A DNA stretch of 64,000 nt, taken from assembly GCF_039649665.1 (NCBI RefSeq), contig NZ_JBDJAW010000040.1, positions 1 to 64,000 of the forward strand. Direction: 5' to 3'. Origin of the DNA: Microbispora sp. ZYX-F-249. GTDB taxonomy: Bacteria > Actinomycetota > Actinomycetes > Streptosporangiales > Streptosporangiaceae. A program made the translations under genes and the position numbers. Under the pieces are notes generated by a model, which was given only the letters and a program-made list of their open reading frames with translations, was not told the origin of the DNA and made no database searches. Positions 17,591 through 25,371 of the stretch are shown piece after piece (position 1 is the stretch's first letter; each line of letters begins with the position of its first letter).

Positions 17591-17606
17591 TGGCAGGAAG
17601 CTGCCA
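17591..17606. promoter_or_regulatory. Motif-B palindrome between carboxylase unit and repeat-protein gene
   Basis: TGGCAG-GAAG-CTGCCA is a perfect 6+6 bp inverted repeat. It lies in the divergent gap, 84 bp upstream of the minus-strand epimerase remnant/carboxylase and 98 bp upstream of the plus-strand repeat-protein gene. The same spacer GAAG occurs at 26950-26965. Confidence 0.5.
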
Positions 17607-17703
17607 CGGGCCTGCAGCATGCTGACGCCGTTTTGCCTGGTCACAGCCCTGCGGCCAGCGCAGAGTTGGTTGTGCGAGCTTAACCCGACGAAACGAAGGA
17701 AGC

Positions 17704-18102
17704 GTGAGTGACATGAAGAAGACGACCTCCCTCCGGGCCCGGATCACCGTCGCCGCCAAGTGGTCGACCGCCGTCGCCGCCGGCGTCCTCGCCTGCGGGC
17801 TCATGGCCGGGCCCGCCGCCGCCGGCACCACCTGGGACACGGCGTCCGCGGCCGGGTCCACGAACTCGAACTCCGCCCCGCTGCCCAGCCCGTCCCCCAC
17901 CACCTCGAACGGCACCACCTGGGACGCGCCCTCCGCCACCGGGTCCACGAACTCGAACTCCGCCCCCCTGCCCAGCCCGTCCCCCACCACCTCGAACGGC
18001 ACCACCTGGGACACGGCGTCCGCGGCCGGGTCCACGAACTCGAACTCCGCCCCGCTGCCCAGCCCGTCCCCCACCACCTCGAACGGCACCACCTGGGACT
18101 GA
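17704..18102 (+). CDS. Secreted protein of three 29-residue TWD repeats
   Basis: A 132-residue protein not matching any family I know. Residues ~4-40 form a signal peptide (KK start, then VAAGVLACGLMAGPAAA). The mature part is only three near-identical 29-residue units, each starting GTTWD and rich in Ser/Thr/Asn with a PLPSPSP stretch, plus a final GTTWD. GTG 17704 and ATG 17713 are both possible starts for the AAGGA site. The proline/Ser/Thr composition suggests an extended, possibly glycosylated surface or wall peptide; repeated peptide release is another option. The GxTWDxA element recurs in the 39-residue peptide at 19450-19569. Confidence 0.7.
   Translation: MSDMKKTTSLRARITVAAKWSTAVAAGVLACGLMAGPAAAGTTWDTASAAGSTNSNSAPLPSPSPTTSNGTTWDAPSATGSTNSNSAPLPSPSPTTSNGTTWDTASAAGSTNSNSAPLPSPSPTTSNGTTWD
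17824..18084 (+). repeat. Three tandem 87-bp repeats
   Basis: Units at 17824-17910, 17911-17997 and 17998-18084 are in frame within the secreted protein gene and end in a partial fourth copy. Units one and three encode identical peptides; unit two has a few changes (APSAT for TASAA). Near identity at the nucleotide level indicates recent duplication or gene conversion. Confidence 0.9.
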
Positions 18103-18260
18103 CGCGGCCCCGGGCGGGTGAGCGCCCGGCCCCGGCCGTACGCCCCTGCGGGGCACGGTTCGGCGAAACGCGGCTCAGCGAGACGCGACGGAGACGGGCA
18201 CGCAGGCGACGGCCCGCGGCCACCGAGCGGCCGAGCCCTCGGCCTGCCGCGGCTCCGGCC

Positions 18261-19247
18261 TCAGATCCAGTTCTCCTCTTTGGCCCGCAGCGCCGCCTGG
18301 AACCGGTTGACCGCTCCGAGGCGCGCCATGAGATCAGCCACGTATCGGCGGTAGGTCCGTACGGAGACGTCGATTTCGCGGGCGGCTATCTCGTCCTTGT
18401 CGGCGGTCGCCATGACGGCGAGCACCCGCCTTTCCAGATCGGACAGCAGCGGTGGTTCCTTGGACGGCTCCGTGTACTCCCGGAAATCCGTCGCCGCATC
18501 CCAGACGCCGTCGAAATAGGTGACGAGCTGGGAGACCAGTCCCGGCTCCCGCACCAGGAGCGCACCCCGCGCCGACTCCTTGGGATGGATCGGCACGACG
18601 GCCACACTCCGGTCGAAGACGACCATGCGGTCCATCGGCTCCTCGGTGATGCGCACCTGACCGCCCAGGGCGACGATGTCGCGGAGGTAGGCGGCCATCA
18701 GGGAGTCGTCCAGCGCCTTGGGATGGTAGACGGCCTTGACCGCGAGGCCGCGCCGGAGGGATCGGGTGTCGAGCGGCATCGCCGTCTGGATGGCGCCACG
18801 CGACAGCGGCCCGCCGGGATGCAGGCAGAGAGTCTCCTTGTAGCAGAAGAAGCCCAGGTCGTCGAGGCGCTCCCGGACGCGTTCCAGACCTTCCACGCGC
18901 TCGATGTCGAGCGCGGACGCCGAGCGGTCCCCCTGCTGCTGGTCCTCCATGAAGACGGCGATGGCGTCCCGGGCCGCGAGGACGCGCCGGATCTCCGCGT
19001 TGAGCTCGTTGAGGCGCTGTTCCACGAGGCGTTCGATGCCCACCCTCGGCTCGGTGGCGACCACCCTGTGCCGGTCCCTCAGGTCGAGCAGGGACAGCCT
19101 CTCCAACTCCTCGACGGCGGCCTCGACGGTGTCGGGATCCAGCCCGAGCGCCTGGCGCGCGTCGCTGACCCCCTCGCCACGGTGCCGAAGGAAGTATCGG
19201 TAGAGCTCCACCCCCTCGGGCGAGACACCGATGACGGAAATGTCCAT
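18261..19247 (-). CDS. LuxR-family regulator with N-terminal TrmB-like region
   Basis: A 328-residue regulator. The N-terminal ~70 residues (GVELYRYFLRHRGEGVSDARQALGLDPDTVEAAVEELERLSLLD) read as a TrmB-like winged helix. A middle domain carries no recognisable ligand motif but has the length of the phospholipase-D-like sensor domains of such proteins. The C-terminus is a LuxR HTH (LSDLERRVLAVMATADKDEIAAREIDVSVRTYRRYVADLMARLG). This layout is frequent in actinomycete specialised-metabolite clusters and makes it the best candidate for the cluster-wide activator reading motif A. The ATG at 19247 follows GGAGGTGTG. Confidence 0.8.
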   Translation of the reverse strand: MDISVIGVSPEGVELYRYFLRHRGEGVSDARQALGLDPDTVEAAVEELERLSLLDLRDRHRVVATEPRVGIERLVEQRLNELNAEIRRVLAARDAIAVFMEDQQQGDRSASALDIERVEGLERVRERLDDLGFFCYKETLCLHPGGPLSRGAIQTAMPLDTRSLRRGLAVKAVYHPKALDDSLMAAYLRDIVALGGQVRITEEPMDRMVVFDRSVAVVPIHPKESARGALLVREPGLVSQLVTYFDGVWDAATDFREYTEPSKEPPLLSDLERRVLAVMATADKDEIAAREIDVSVRTYRRYVADLMARLGAVNRFQAALRAKEENWI

Positions 19248-19449
19248 GACACACCTCCGGCATGCACTCAGCCCCGCCCGCCGACAGGGGTGGTGGGACG
19301 CCGGCCCCACTGGATGAACGGCAGTATGCGCATCTACAAACTATCAAGAGGTAGATAGTCCGCTTTTATCGCAAATTGCCGCCCAGGGATGGCGTGACAA
19401 ACTGCGCAAGAACGCGGTTGAGCGTTCTTCTTCCGCGCCCGCCTCCGGT

Positions 19450-19569
19450 TCAGCCCCGGCGTTCGTCCGGCGCGCCCGCCTCGTCCGAGACGACCGGGGA
19501 CTCCTGCGCCTCGTCCCAGGTGATGCCGCCGTCCGGTCCGGATCTCCCCGTCGGCCTCGACATGGCCAT
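19450..19569 (-). CDS. Small peptide gene, 39 residues, with GITWDEA motif
   Basis: A short frame, MAMSRPTGRSGPDGGITWDEA followed by an acidic Pro/Ser/Glu segment ending DERRG. The start at 19569 has a strong GAGGAGA five bases upstream, better than many large genes here. The segment GITWDEA shares G-x-T-W-D-x-A with the repeats of the secreted protein 1.5 kb away. The basic N-terminus and acidic Ser-containing C-terminus could be a leader/core peptide, but no modification enzyme adjoins it directly. Two MarR-type operators lie in its upstream region. Function unknown; it may be a RiPP-like precursor or a regulatory peptide. Confidence 0.5.
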   Translation of the reverse strand: MAMSRPTGRSGPDGGITWDEAQESPVVSDEAGAPDERRG

Positions 19570-19622
19570 GGTGTCTCTCCTCACCGGAGTGGGCGCACGT
19601 GCACTCCCCACTCCACCAATCA

Positions 19623-19666
19623 TCAGTATTACTGACGATCAGGATGCGGTCAATCAGCCTAACTGA
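19623..19666. promoter_or_regulatory. Pair of MarR-type operators
   Basis: ATCAGTATTACTGAC (19622-19636) and ATCAGCCTAACTGAC (19653-19667) share ATCAG-N5-CTGAC and are spaced 31 bp apart, three helical turns. The first contains a perfect 6-1-6 palindrome, TCAGTA-T-TACTGA. They lie between the 39-residue peptide gene and the divergent MarR gene, so the MarR protein very likely binds here. Confidence 0.6.
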
Positions 19667-19789
19667 CGGTTTTCACCTCGCCGTTGCGCAAGGCAAAGAA
19701 CACATGTGACACTCTCTCGATATATAGGCACCGCTTGATATGGACGCTTCGCGCACAGCCTCTGCCGATTGGCGATCGAAGGGACATAT

Positions 19790-20290
19790 GTGAGCACTGA
19801 TTCCCCACGCATCGATCTTTCCGCGCCCGGCGGCCCGCCTGCTCTCCTCTCCAGTTCGACCAGCGTCCTGATGAGCAGGGCCGGCACTCTGTTCGCCGAG
19901 ATCTTCGAGTCCGCCATGGAGCCCTTCGGGCTGAAGTCGAAGGACTTCATCGTGCTCACCGCCATCGACGCGATGGGGCCGCAGTCACAGCAACAGCTCG
20001 CCCGCGCCCACGGCATCGACCGGACGACGATGGTCAGCGTGGTCGACGGGCTGGAGCGGCTGGGTCTCGTACGGCGCTCCCGGGACCCCGGCGACCGGCG
20101 CAAATACGCGATCGTGCTCACGGGCGAAGGCGAGTCGCTGTTGCGGCACGAACTCGGTCCGGCCATGCTCGGCGCCCTCGACGACTTCCTCACGCCCCTG
20201 ACCCCCGACGAGCGCGAGCAGTTCAACAGGATGTTGTGGTGCCTGGTGTACGGACGCGACCGCGCCCCCGCGGGCAACCGGGGGAACTGA
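19790..20290 (+). CDS. MarR-family transcriptional regulator
   Basis: A 166-residue winged-helix regulator. The HTH and wing are clear: IDAMGPQSQQQLARAHGIDRTTMVSVVDGLERLGLVRRSRDPGDRRKYAIVLTGEGE, with the DPGDRR-type basic wing typical of MarR. The GTG at 19790 is placed six bases after GAAGGG; a TTG seven codons upstream lacks a site. It is divergent from the 39-residue peptide gene, with two matching operators between them, and convergent with the formamidase-like gene. MarR proteins usually sense phenolic ligands, which would suit an aromatic pathway. Confidence 0.88.
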   Translation: MSTDSPRIDLSAPGGPPALLSSSTSVLMSRAGTLFAEIFESAMEPFGLKSKDFIVLTAIDAMGPQSQQQLARAHGIDRTTMVSVVDGLERLGLVRRSRDPGDRRKYAIVLTGEGESLLRHELGPAMLGALDDFLTPLTPDEREQFNRMLWCLVYGRDRAPAGNRGN

Positions 20291-20317
20291 GACGTCCGGA
20301 GGGATCGACCGGCCGGG

Positions 20318-21142
20318 TCAGCGGGACGGTCGCGCGACCGAGCCGATGGCGTCCACGACGCTCGGCCACGACCGGGAAAGCGGGTCGATCAGCCCGAAAT
20401 GCCCGGTGTCCCGTAACTCGACGAATGTCGTGGACGGCTCCCGCGCCGCGAAGCGCCGGGCGATATCGACCGGCACCACCCGGTCCTCGGCGCCGTGCAC
20501 GATGACGAGCCGGCCGCGACCGTAGGGCAGCAGGCGCATCGGATCGGTCTCGGCGAGCCGATCGAGGCGGCCGCCGATCAGGTCGCGACAGGCGCCGTCG
20601 CCCAGTCCCGCCGCTATCGCGCCGCCGAGGTCGGCCACCGGGGCCAGCGCGACGCACCCGAGCACGTGCCCCCGGGCACCCTCTCGGGCGGGCGGCCCGG
20701 CGTACCAGCGCGACGCGACGGGCAGCCGGTGCCGCAGAGCCGCCCACATCGCCAGGTGCCCCCCGGCCGAGTGACCGGCGAGCACGACGGGACCGCCGGC
20801 CGGGGGGTCCGCCAGCACGGCGTCGACCGCGGCGGCGACGTCGTCGAAGGTCCCCGGGTAGCCGCCGCCCGGCTGCCCGACCCTCCGATACTCCGGCGTG
20901 CACACGACGTAGCCCCGGCGCGCCAGATCGTCGGCCATCGGCCGGGTGTGGCACCGGTCGTACGCCGCCTGCCAGAAGCCGCCGTGCAGCAGGACGACGA
21001 CGGGCGCGTCAGGACGGGCTCCCTCCCGTCGCACGTCGATGACCTGGTCCGCGTGATCGCCGTAGCGGATCACGTGATCCGGCGGCGCGGCCGGACGGGT
21101 GAACACGCCGGGCAGGGACCGGTTCGGCGAGTGGGGTGACAC
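20318..21142 (-). CDS. Alpha/beta hydrolase, probable kynurenine formamidase
   Basis: A 274-residue hydrolase. VVVLLHGGFWQAAY is the HGGxW oxyanion motif characteristic of eukaryotic-type kynurenine formamidases, VLAGHSAGGHLAMWAAL is the nucleophile elbow, and VIVHGAEDRVVPVD and LRDTGHFGLIDP give Asp and His. Such enzymes release formate from N-formylkynurenine, the product of tryptophan 2,3-dioxygenase, which is encoded at 27.2-28.0 kb together with a kynureninase at 24.1 kb. The assignment rests on the motif and this context; a general carbamoyl/ester hydrolase is the alternative. The GTG at 21142 lies ten bases after the stop of the upstream YcaO-like gene. Confidence 0.72.
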   Translation of the reverse strand: MSPHSPNRSLPGVFTRPAAPPDHVIRYGDHADQVIDVRREGARPDAPVVVLLHGGFWQAAYDRCHTRPMADDLARRGYVVCTPEYRRVGQPGGGYPGTFDDVAAAVDAVLADPPAGGPVVLAGHSAGGHLAMWAALRHRLPVASRWYAGPPAREGARGHVLGCVALAPVADLGGAIAAGLGDGACRDLIGGRLDRLAETDPMRLLPYGRGRLVIVHGAEDRVVPVDIARRFAAREPSTTFVELRDTGHFGLIDPLSRSWPSVVDAIGSVARPSR

Positions 21143-21152
21143 GGCACGCTCT

Positions 21153-22175
21153 CTAGGGCACGGGGCAGGGCAACATGGGACCGGGCGGCGCCGCGCGGTA
21201 GCAGGCCGCGCCGGGGCACACCACCTTGACCGGCCCGCCCGGCGTTCCCCGCCCGACGACGACCGGCTCGTGGCCGAACCGGCGGCAGGCGATGTCCGGC
21301 CAGCCGGGCGCGCCCTCACCCGGCGCCGGGTCGTCGAGGGCCGCGGGGTCGGCGTCGACGGCCGAGCGCTCCAGATAAGTCAGGTAGTCGGTCTCCCGGT
21401 GCCAGACGGTGAGCCGCCGCAGGGAGTCCGTCACCGGCAGCGTGGCCCACGGCTGGGCCCGGGCCGCCATCGCCCGCAGGAAGGCCTCGCCGATCGCGGC
21501 CTCCACGGTGCGGCCCGCCGCCGCCGCCACCGTCGTCCCGTCGCCGCTCACGCCGACCAGGCCGATGCGGAAGCCGGCGCCGGGAAGCACGAACCCCGAC
21601 ACCCGCAGGCCGAGGGCGCTCGCGGCGGGCAGGACGCCCGGCGGGAGCAGGCCGCCCAGGTGCTCCGACACCCGCAGGAGCGGGGTCCGCGGGCTCTCCC
21701 ACCAGCGGATGACCACGTCGTGCGCCAGGAGGTCGGCCACGGCCGCGCCGACGTCCTTCTCCACCACCCCCACGAGCGTGGGCTCGACCCCGCGGTCCCG
21801 CCCGCCGATCCGTACGATCTCGGCGGGCAGCAGGTAGCGGTCGCGGCTGAGCAGGCCGACACCGGGCACGGGGGCCGAGACGTCCACGGCCGGCCGCTCC
21901 GCCACGAAGTCGGCCAGGGTCAGCCGCCGTGCGCCCGCCGGGGAGGGGGGCGCGACCGGCGGCGTCTCGTAGAGGGCCTCCAGGGCCGCGGCCCGTGTCC
22001 GCGCGTGAGCGAGGGCGGCCTCTTCGGAGAAGGCGGCGACGACGGTGACGGCGCCGGACTCCGGCCCTTCGGCGTACGCGAGATACACCCCGCGCAGGCA
22101 CTCGGCGACCTCGCCGGCACGCCCCGGCCGGTCGCCCGCGGTCGCGGACCGGGAGCCTACAGGGGTAGTGGCCAT
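21153..22175 (-). CDS. Divergent YcaO-like protein with C-terminal PxPxP
   Basis: A 340-residue protein that I match to the YcaO fold by pattern only. AAFSEEAALAHARTRAAALEALYE resembles the first ATP-binding helix, AVADLLAHDVVIRWWES the second, and VSGDGTTVAAAAGRTVEAAIGEAF the third; several of the usual Glu/Arg ligands are changed (EALYE for EAxER, AHD for ERD). The protein ends PCPVP, exactly the PxPxP tail typical of azoline-forming YcaO cyclodehydratases. YcaO enzymes activate peptide amides with ATP to make azolines, thioamides or amidines. It may be a degenerate or new-function member. Start at 22175 after GAGGAGGG; co-transcribed with the formamidase-like gene. Confidence 0.5.
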   Translation of the reverse strand: MATTPVGSRSATAGDRPGRAGEVAECLRGVYLAYAEGPESGAVTVVAAFSEEAALAHARTRAAALEALYETPPVAPPSPAGARRLTLADFVAERPAVDVSAPVPGVGLLSRDRYLLPAEIVRIGGRDRGVEPTLVGVVEKDVGAAVADLLAHDVVIRWWESPRTPLLRVSEHLGGLLPPGVLPAASALGLRVSGFVLPGAGFRIGLVGVSGDGTTVAAAAGRTVEAAIGEAFLRAMAARAQPWATLPVTDSLRRLTVWHRETDYLTYLERSAVDADPAALDDPAPGEGAPGWPDIACRRFGHEPVVVGRGTPGGPVKVVCPGAACYRAAPPGPMLPCPVP

Positions 22176-22501
22176 CCGTCCCTCCTCGTCACGGACCCCG
22201 GACGTGACGGCCGGAACCGCCGGTGGCGGGGCCGCCCCCGGTTTCCGGCACCTGGCTCGTATCCGCGGACCGCACATACCGGTGCAAACCCAGTGAAGCC
22301 ACCGATAGAGGGACCCGTCAACGCGGGCCGGAAGGTCCAGCAATCTGCGAGAACACACCCCGGCCGCCTATTCGGGATGGCAGGAAGGTGACGGCCGCGG
22401 GCATCTTGCTGCCGCCGATTCTCCTGGTCGCCGGGGCCGGCGCGGAGCACCGTGAATGGTGCAGGACAAACGACGCCGGTTCGAGGAAAGGTGTGCTGGA
22501 A
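22176..22501. promoter_or_regulatory. Divergent promoter region with motif A and B copies
   Basis: This 326-bp gap separates the YcaO-like gene from the ligase gene. It holds a weak motif-A copy GCAATCTGCGAGAACA (22340-22355, plus strand), and motif-B-like elements TGGCAGGAAGGTGAC (22378-22392) and the reverse of GGCAGCAAGATGCC (22403-22416). No coding sequence is seen here. Confidence 0.45.
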
Positions 22502-24112
22502 ATGACGGTCCTGGACAACCCGCCCCTCGCGTCAATTATCGGAGAAGGATCCTTCCCCGCCGAATTCAATATCTCCGCGCATTTCCTGGACCGCAATGAT
22601 CCGACGCGTACGGCGTTGGTCACCGCGGCAGGCCCGGTCACCTACGACCGGCTGCGGACCCTGGCGTGCCAGGTGGGCAACGCGCTGCGGAGCCTCGGCG
22701 TGCGGCGGGGCGACCGGGTGCTCCTGGCGCTGGGCGACGGAATGGAGTTCGTGGCGGCGTGGTACGGAGCGCAGCGCATCGGCGCGATCACCGCGGAGGT
22801 CTACACCTACCTCCAGCCGAAGGACTACCGGTACTACGCGGAGTACGCCGAGCCGGCGGTGGTGATCGCCGACGGGCAGACGCTGGAGCGGCTGCGGGCG
22901 GCGGGAGTGCGCGGCCTGCTGGTGACCGGGGTGCGCCCGGAGGAACTGCGGGAGGGCGAGCACCACTTCGAGACGCTCGTGGCGGCCCAGCCCGGCGAAC
23001 TCGACCCCGTCCCGGTCGCCCCCGACGACGTCGCGATCTGGAAGTTCACCACCGGCAGCACGGGTGCGCCCAAGGCGTGCCTGCTCCCGGCGCGCGCTCC
23101 GCTGCTGAGTTACGAGTGGTACGCGCGAGACGTGCTGGGCCTGGGCCCTGACGACCTCGTGCTGCCGGTGCCCAAGCTCTTCTTCGGCTACGCCAGGGAC
23201 CTCGCCGCGCTGTTCCCCTTCGGCGCGGGCGCGGCCGGAATAGCCTTCCCCGAGCGCAGCACACCCGAGCTGATCTTCGAGCTGATCGCGAAGTATCGTC
23301 CCACGATCCTGGTCAACGTCCCGACGATGATGGCGGCCATGGTCGCCCATCCCGCGGCCGCCGAGCAGGACCTCAGCTGCCTGCGGCTGTGCACGTCCGC
23401 CGGCGAGGAACTGCCCGCCGACCTGCACCGCAGGTGGCTGGACACGTTCGGCGTGGAGGTCGTCGACGGCATCGGCTCCTCCGAGGCGTACCACATCTTC
23501 CTGTCGAACCGCCCGGGCCGTTCGCGGCCCGGCAGTCTGGGGCAGGTCGTCCCCGGGTACAGCGCGCGTGTGGTGGACGGTGACGGCAGGGAGGTCCCCG
23601 ACGGCGAGGTCGGCCGGCTGGAGATCACCGGCGCGCCGGTGGCGCTCGGCTACTGGCGTGAGCCGGGCAAGACCGCCGCCACGTTCGTCGGCGAGCGCAC
23701 CGTCCGGTCCAGCGACCTGGTCGTCCGGAACGCCGACGGCACCTTCGAATACCGTGGGCGGATCGACGACCTGCTGAAGGTCGGCGGTGTCTACGTGGCG
23801 CCCGCCGAGATCGAAGGCTGCCTGCGCACCCACCCCGCGGTGCGGGAGTGCGCGGTGGTGGGCTACCGGGAGGGCGGCCTGACCCGGCCGAGGGCGTACG
23901 TGGTCCGCCGCGGCCCGGTCACGGCGACGGAGCTCCAGGACTTCGTCCGCGCCCGGCTCGCACCGCGCAAGTACCCCCGCGACGTCCGCTTCGTCGACGC
24001 GCTGCCCCACACCGCCTCGGGCAAGGTGGACCGCCGTGCCCTGCGGGACCTCGGCGAGATCGACCCGGCCTCGCCGGAATCGACCCCGGCCGCCGTCGCG
24101 CGGCCCCGGTGA
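22502..24112 (+). CDS. Benzoate/anthranilate-type acyl-CoA (or acyl-AMP) ligase
   Basis: A 536-residue adenylate-forming enzyme of the benzoate-CoA ligase group. FTTGSTGAPKACLLP is the P-loop A3 motif, GIGSSEAYHIFLSNRPGRSRPGSLG is A5 with the benzoate-ligase-like SNRPG, YRGRIDDLLKVGGVYVAP is A8 and TASGKVDRR supplies the catalytic Lys near the end. It activates an aryl carboxylate as AMP ester and passes it to CoA or a carrier. Next to kynureninase (13 bp downstream) the likely substrate is anthranilate or a hydroxylated anthranilate; benzoate or salicylate types cannot be excluded. The ATG at 22502 follows GAGGAAAGG; an upstream in-frame GTG is too close to that site. Confidence 0.82.
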   Translation: MTVLDNPPLASIIGEGSFPAEFNISAHFLDRNDPTRTALVTAAGPVTYDRLRTLACQVGNALRSLGVRRGDRVLLALGDGMEFVAAWYGAQRIGAITAEVYTYLQPKDYRYYAEYAEPAVVIADGQTLERLRAAGVRGLLVTGVRPEELREGEHHFETLVAAQPGELDPVPVAPDDVAIWKFTTGSTGAPKACLLPARAPLLSYEWYARDVLGLGPDDLVLPVPKLFFGYARDLAALFPFGAGAAGIAFPERSTPELIFELIAKYRPTILVNVPTMMAAMVAHPAAAEQDLSCLRLCTSAGEELPADLHRRWLDTFGVEVVDGIGSSEAYHIFLSNRPGRSRPGSLGQVVPGYSARVVDGDGREVPDGEVGRLEITGAPVALGYWREPGKTAATFVGERTVRSSDLVVRNADGTFEYRGRIDDLLKVGGVYVAPAEIEGCLRTHPAVRECAVVGYREGGLTRPRAYVVRRGPVTATELQDFVRARLAPRKYPRDVRFVDALPHTASGKVDRRALRDLGEIDPASPESTPAAVARPR

Positions 24113-24125
24113 AAGGAGACGCCGG

Positions 24126-25346
24126 ATGAACCGCACGGCGAACGACGACCAGTCCGCACGGCTCGCCCCCCACTACTCGATGTTCGGGGTCGAGCGGCGC
24201 CTCCTGCTGACCGGCCACTCGCATCAGGCGTGGCCCGACGTGGCGCTGGAAGGCCAGATAGAGGCCTTCCACGACGCCGCCGGGGACGCGGACGCCAAGT
24301 GGGGCCGCGCCATGGAGAAGGCGGAGCAGGTGAGGCGGGGCTTGCGGGGGTTCCTGCACGATTCGTCGGCCGAGCTCGCCCTCGGCGGCTCCACGCACGA
24401 GCTCCTGCTGCGCTTCCTGTCCGCGCTGGACCTGTGCGGCCGCCCGCGGCTGGTGACCAGCGACGGGGAGTTCCACACGATGCGCCGGCAGCTCGGCCGG
24501 CTGGCGGAGGAGGGCGTCGAGGTCGTCCGGGTCCCGGCCGAGCCCGTGGACGCCCTCGCCGAGCGGATGGCCGACGCCGTGGACGACCGGACCGCCGCCG
24601 TCCTGGTGTCGGCGGTCCTCTTCGAGACCGCGCGCGTCGTGCCCGGGCTCGCCCGGCTCGCCGCGGAGTGCCGCCGGCGGGGGGTTGAGCTGCTCGTCGA
24701 CGCCTACCACGCCCTCGGCGCCGTGCCGTTCTCCTCGGCCGAGCTCGAGTCCGCCTGGGTGGTCGGCGGCGGGTACAAGTATCTCCAGCTCGGCGAGGGC
24801 AACTGCTTCCTGCGGATCCCCCCGCACGCCGCCACGCTGCGGCCCGTGATCACCGGCTGGTTCGCCGAGTTCGCCGAGCTGGACGCCGCGCCACGCGGCG
24901 GCGAGGTGGGCTATCCGGCCGGCGCGGCCCGCTTCGCGGGCTCGACGTACGACCCGGTGAGCCACTACCGCGCGGCCCGGGTGTTCCGGTTCTTCGCCGA
25001 GCAGGGGCTCACCCCGCGGTTCCTCCGGGAGGTCTCGCTGCGTCAGGTCGGGCTGCTGGCCGAGCGTTTCGACGCGCTCGACGCCCCGGAGGACCTGATC
25101 AGCCGCGACCGCCGCGGCGCCCCGGAGGACTTCGGGGGCTTCCTCGCGCTCCGCTCGCCGTACGCCGCCCGGCTGCGCGAGGGCCTGGCGGCCCGGGGCG
25201 TGCTGACCGACAGCCGCGGCGAGTACCTGCGGCTCGGCCCCGCGCCGTACCTGTCGGACGCGCAGTTGACCGCCGCCGTCGACGCGCTCGGCGCCGAGCT
25301 CCGTACCCTCCGGGCGGCGGAAAAGACCGTGGTCCCGTCGCGGTAG
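24126..25346 (+). CDS. Kynureninase-like PLP enzyme
   Basis: A 406-residue fold-type I PLP enzyme of the kynureninase branch of class V aminotransferases. ELALGGSTHELLLRFLSAL forms the phosphate-binding part, LLVDAYHALGAVPF has the Asp-x-x-His pair that holds the pyridine ring, and VVGGGYKYLQLGEGNCF carries the Schiff-base Lys. Kynureninase cleaves kynurenine to anthranilate and alanine. The HSHQAW opening and the moderate similarity suggest a divergent member, possibly for a substituted kynurenine. It follows the ligase by 13 bp and ends in a strong bidirectional terminator. Confidence 0.82.
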   Translation: MNRTANDDQSARLAPHYSMFGVERRLLLTGHSHQAWPDVALEGQIEAFHDAAGDADAKWGRAMEKAEQVRRGLRGFLHDSSAELALGGSTHELLLRFLSALDLCGRPRLVTSDGEFHTMRRQLGRLAEEGVEVVRVPAEPVDALAERMADAVDDRTAAVLVSAVLFETARVVPGLARLAAECRRRGVELLVDAYHALGAVPFSSAELESAWVVGGGYKYLQLGEGNCFLRIPPHAATLRPVITGWFAEFAELDAAPRGGEVGYPAGAARFAGSTYDPVSHYRAARVFRFFAEQGLTPRFLREVSLRQVGLLAERFDALDAPEDLISRDRRGAPEDFGGFLALRSPYAARLREGLAARGVLTDSRGEYLRLGPAPYLSDAQLTAAVDALGAELRTLRAAEKTVVPSR

Positions 25347-25360
25347 CGGCGGGACCACGG
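25327..25360. terminator. Bidirectional terminator
   Basis: CCGTGGTCCCG (25327-25337) pairs perfectly with CGGGACCACGG (25350-25360), an 11-bp stem overlapping the kynureninase stop and ending 12 bp before the convergent tyrA stop. Confidence 0.75.
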
Positions 25361-25371
25361 AATCGGAACCG

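Noticed and set aside
19376-19666. A 96-codon plus-strand frame
   Set aside because: It covers the 39-residue peptide gene antisense and both MarR operators; it has no ribosome site.
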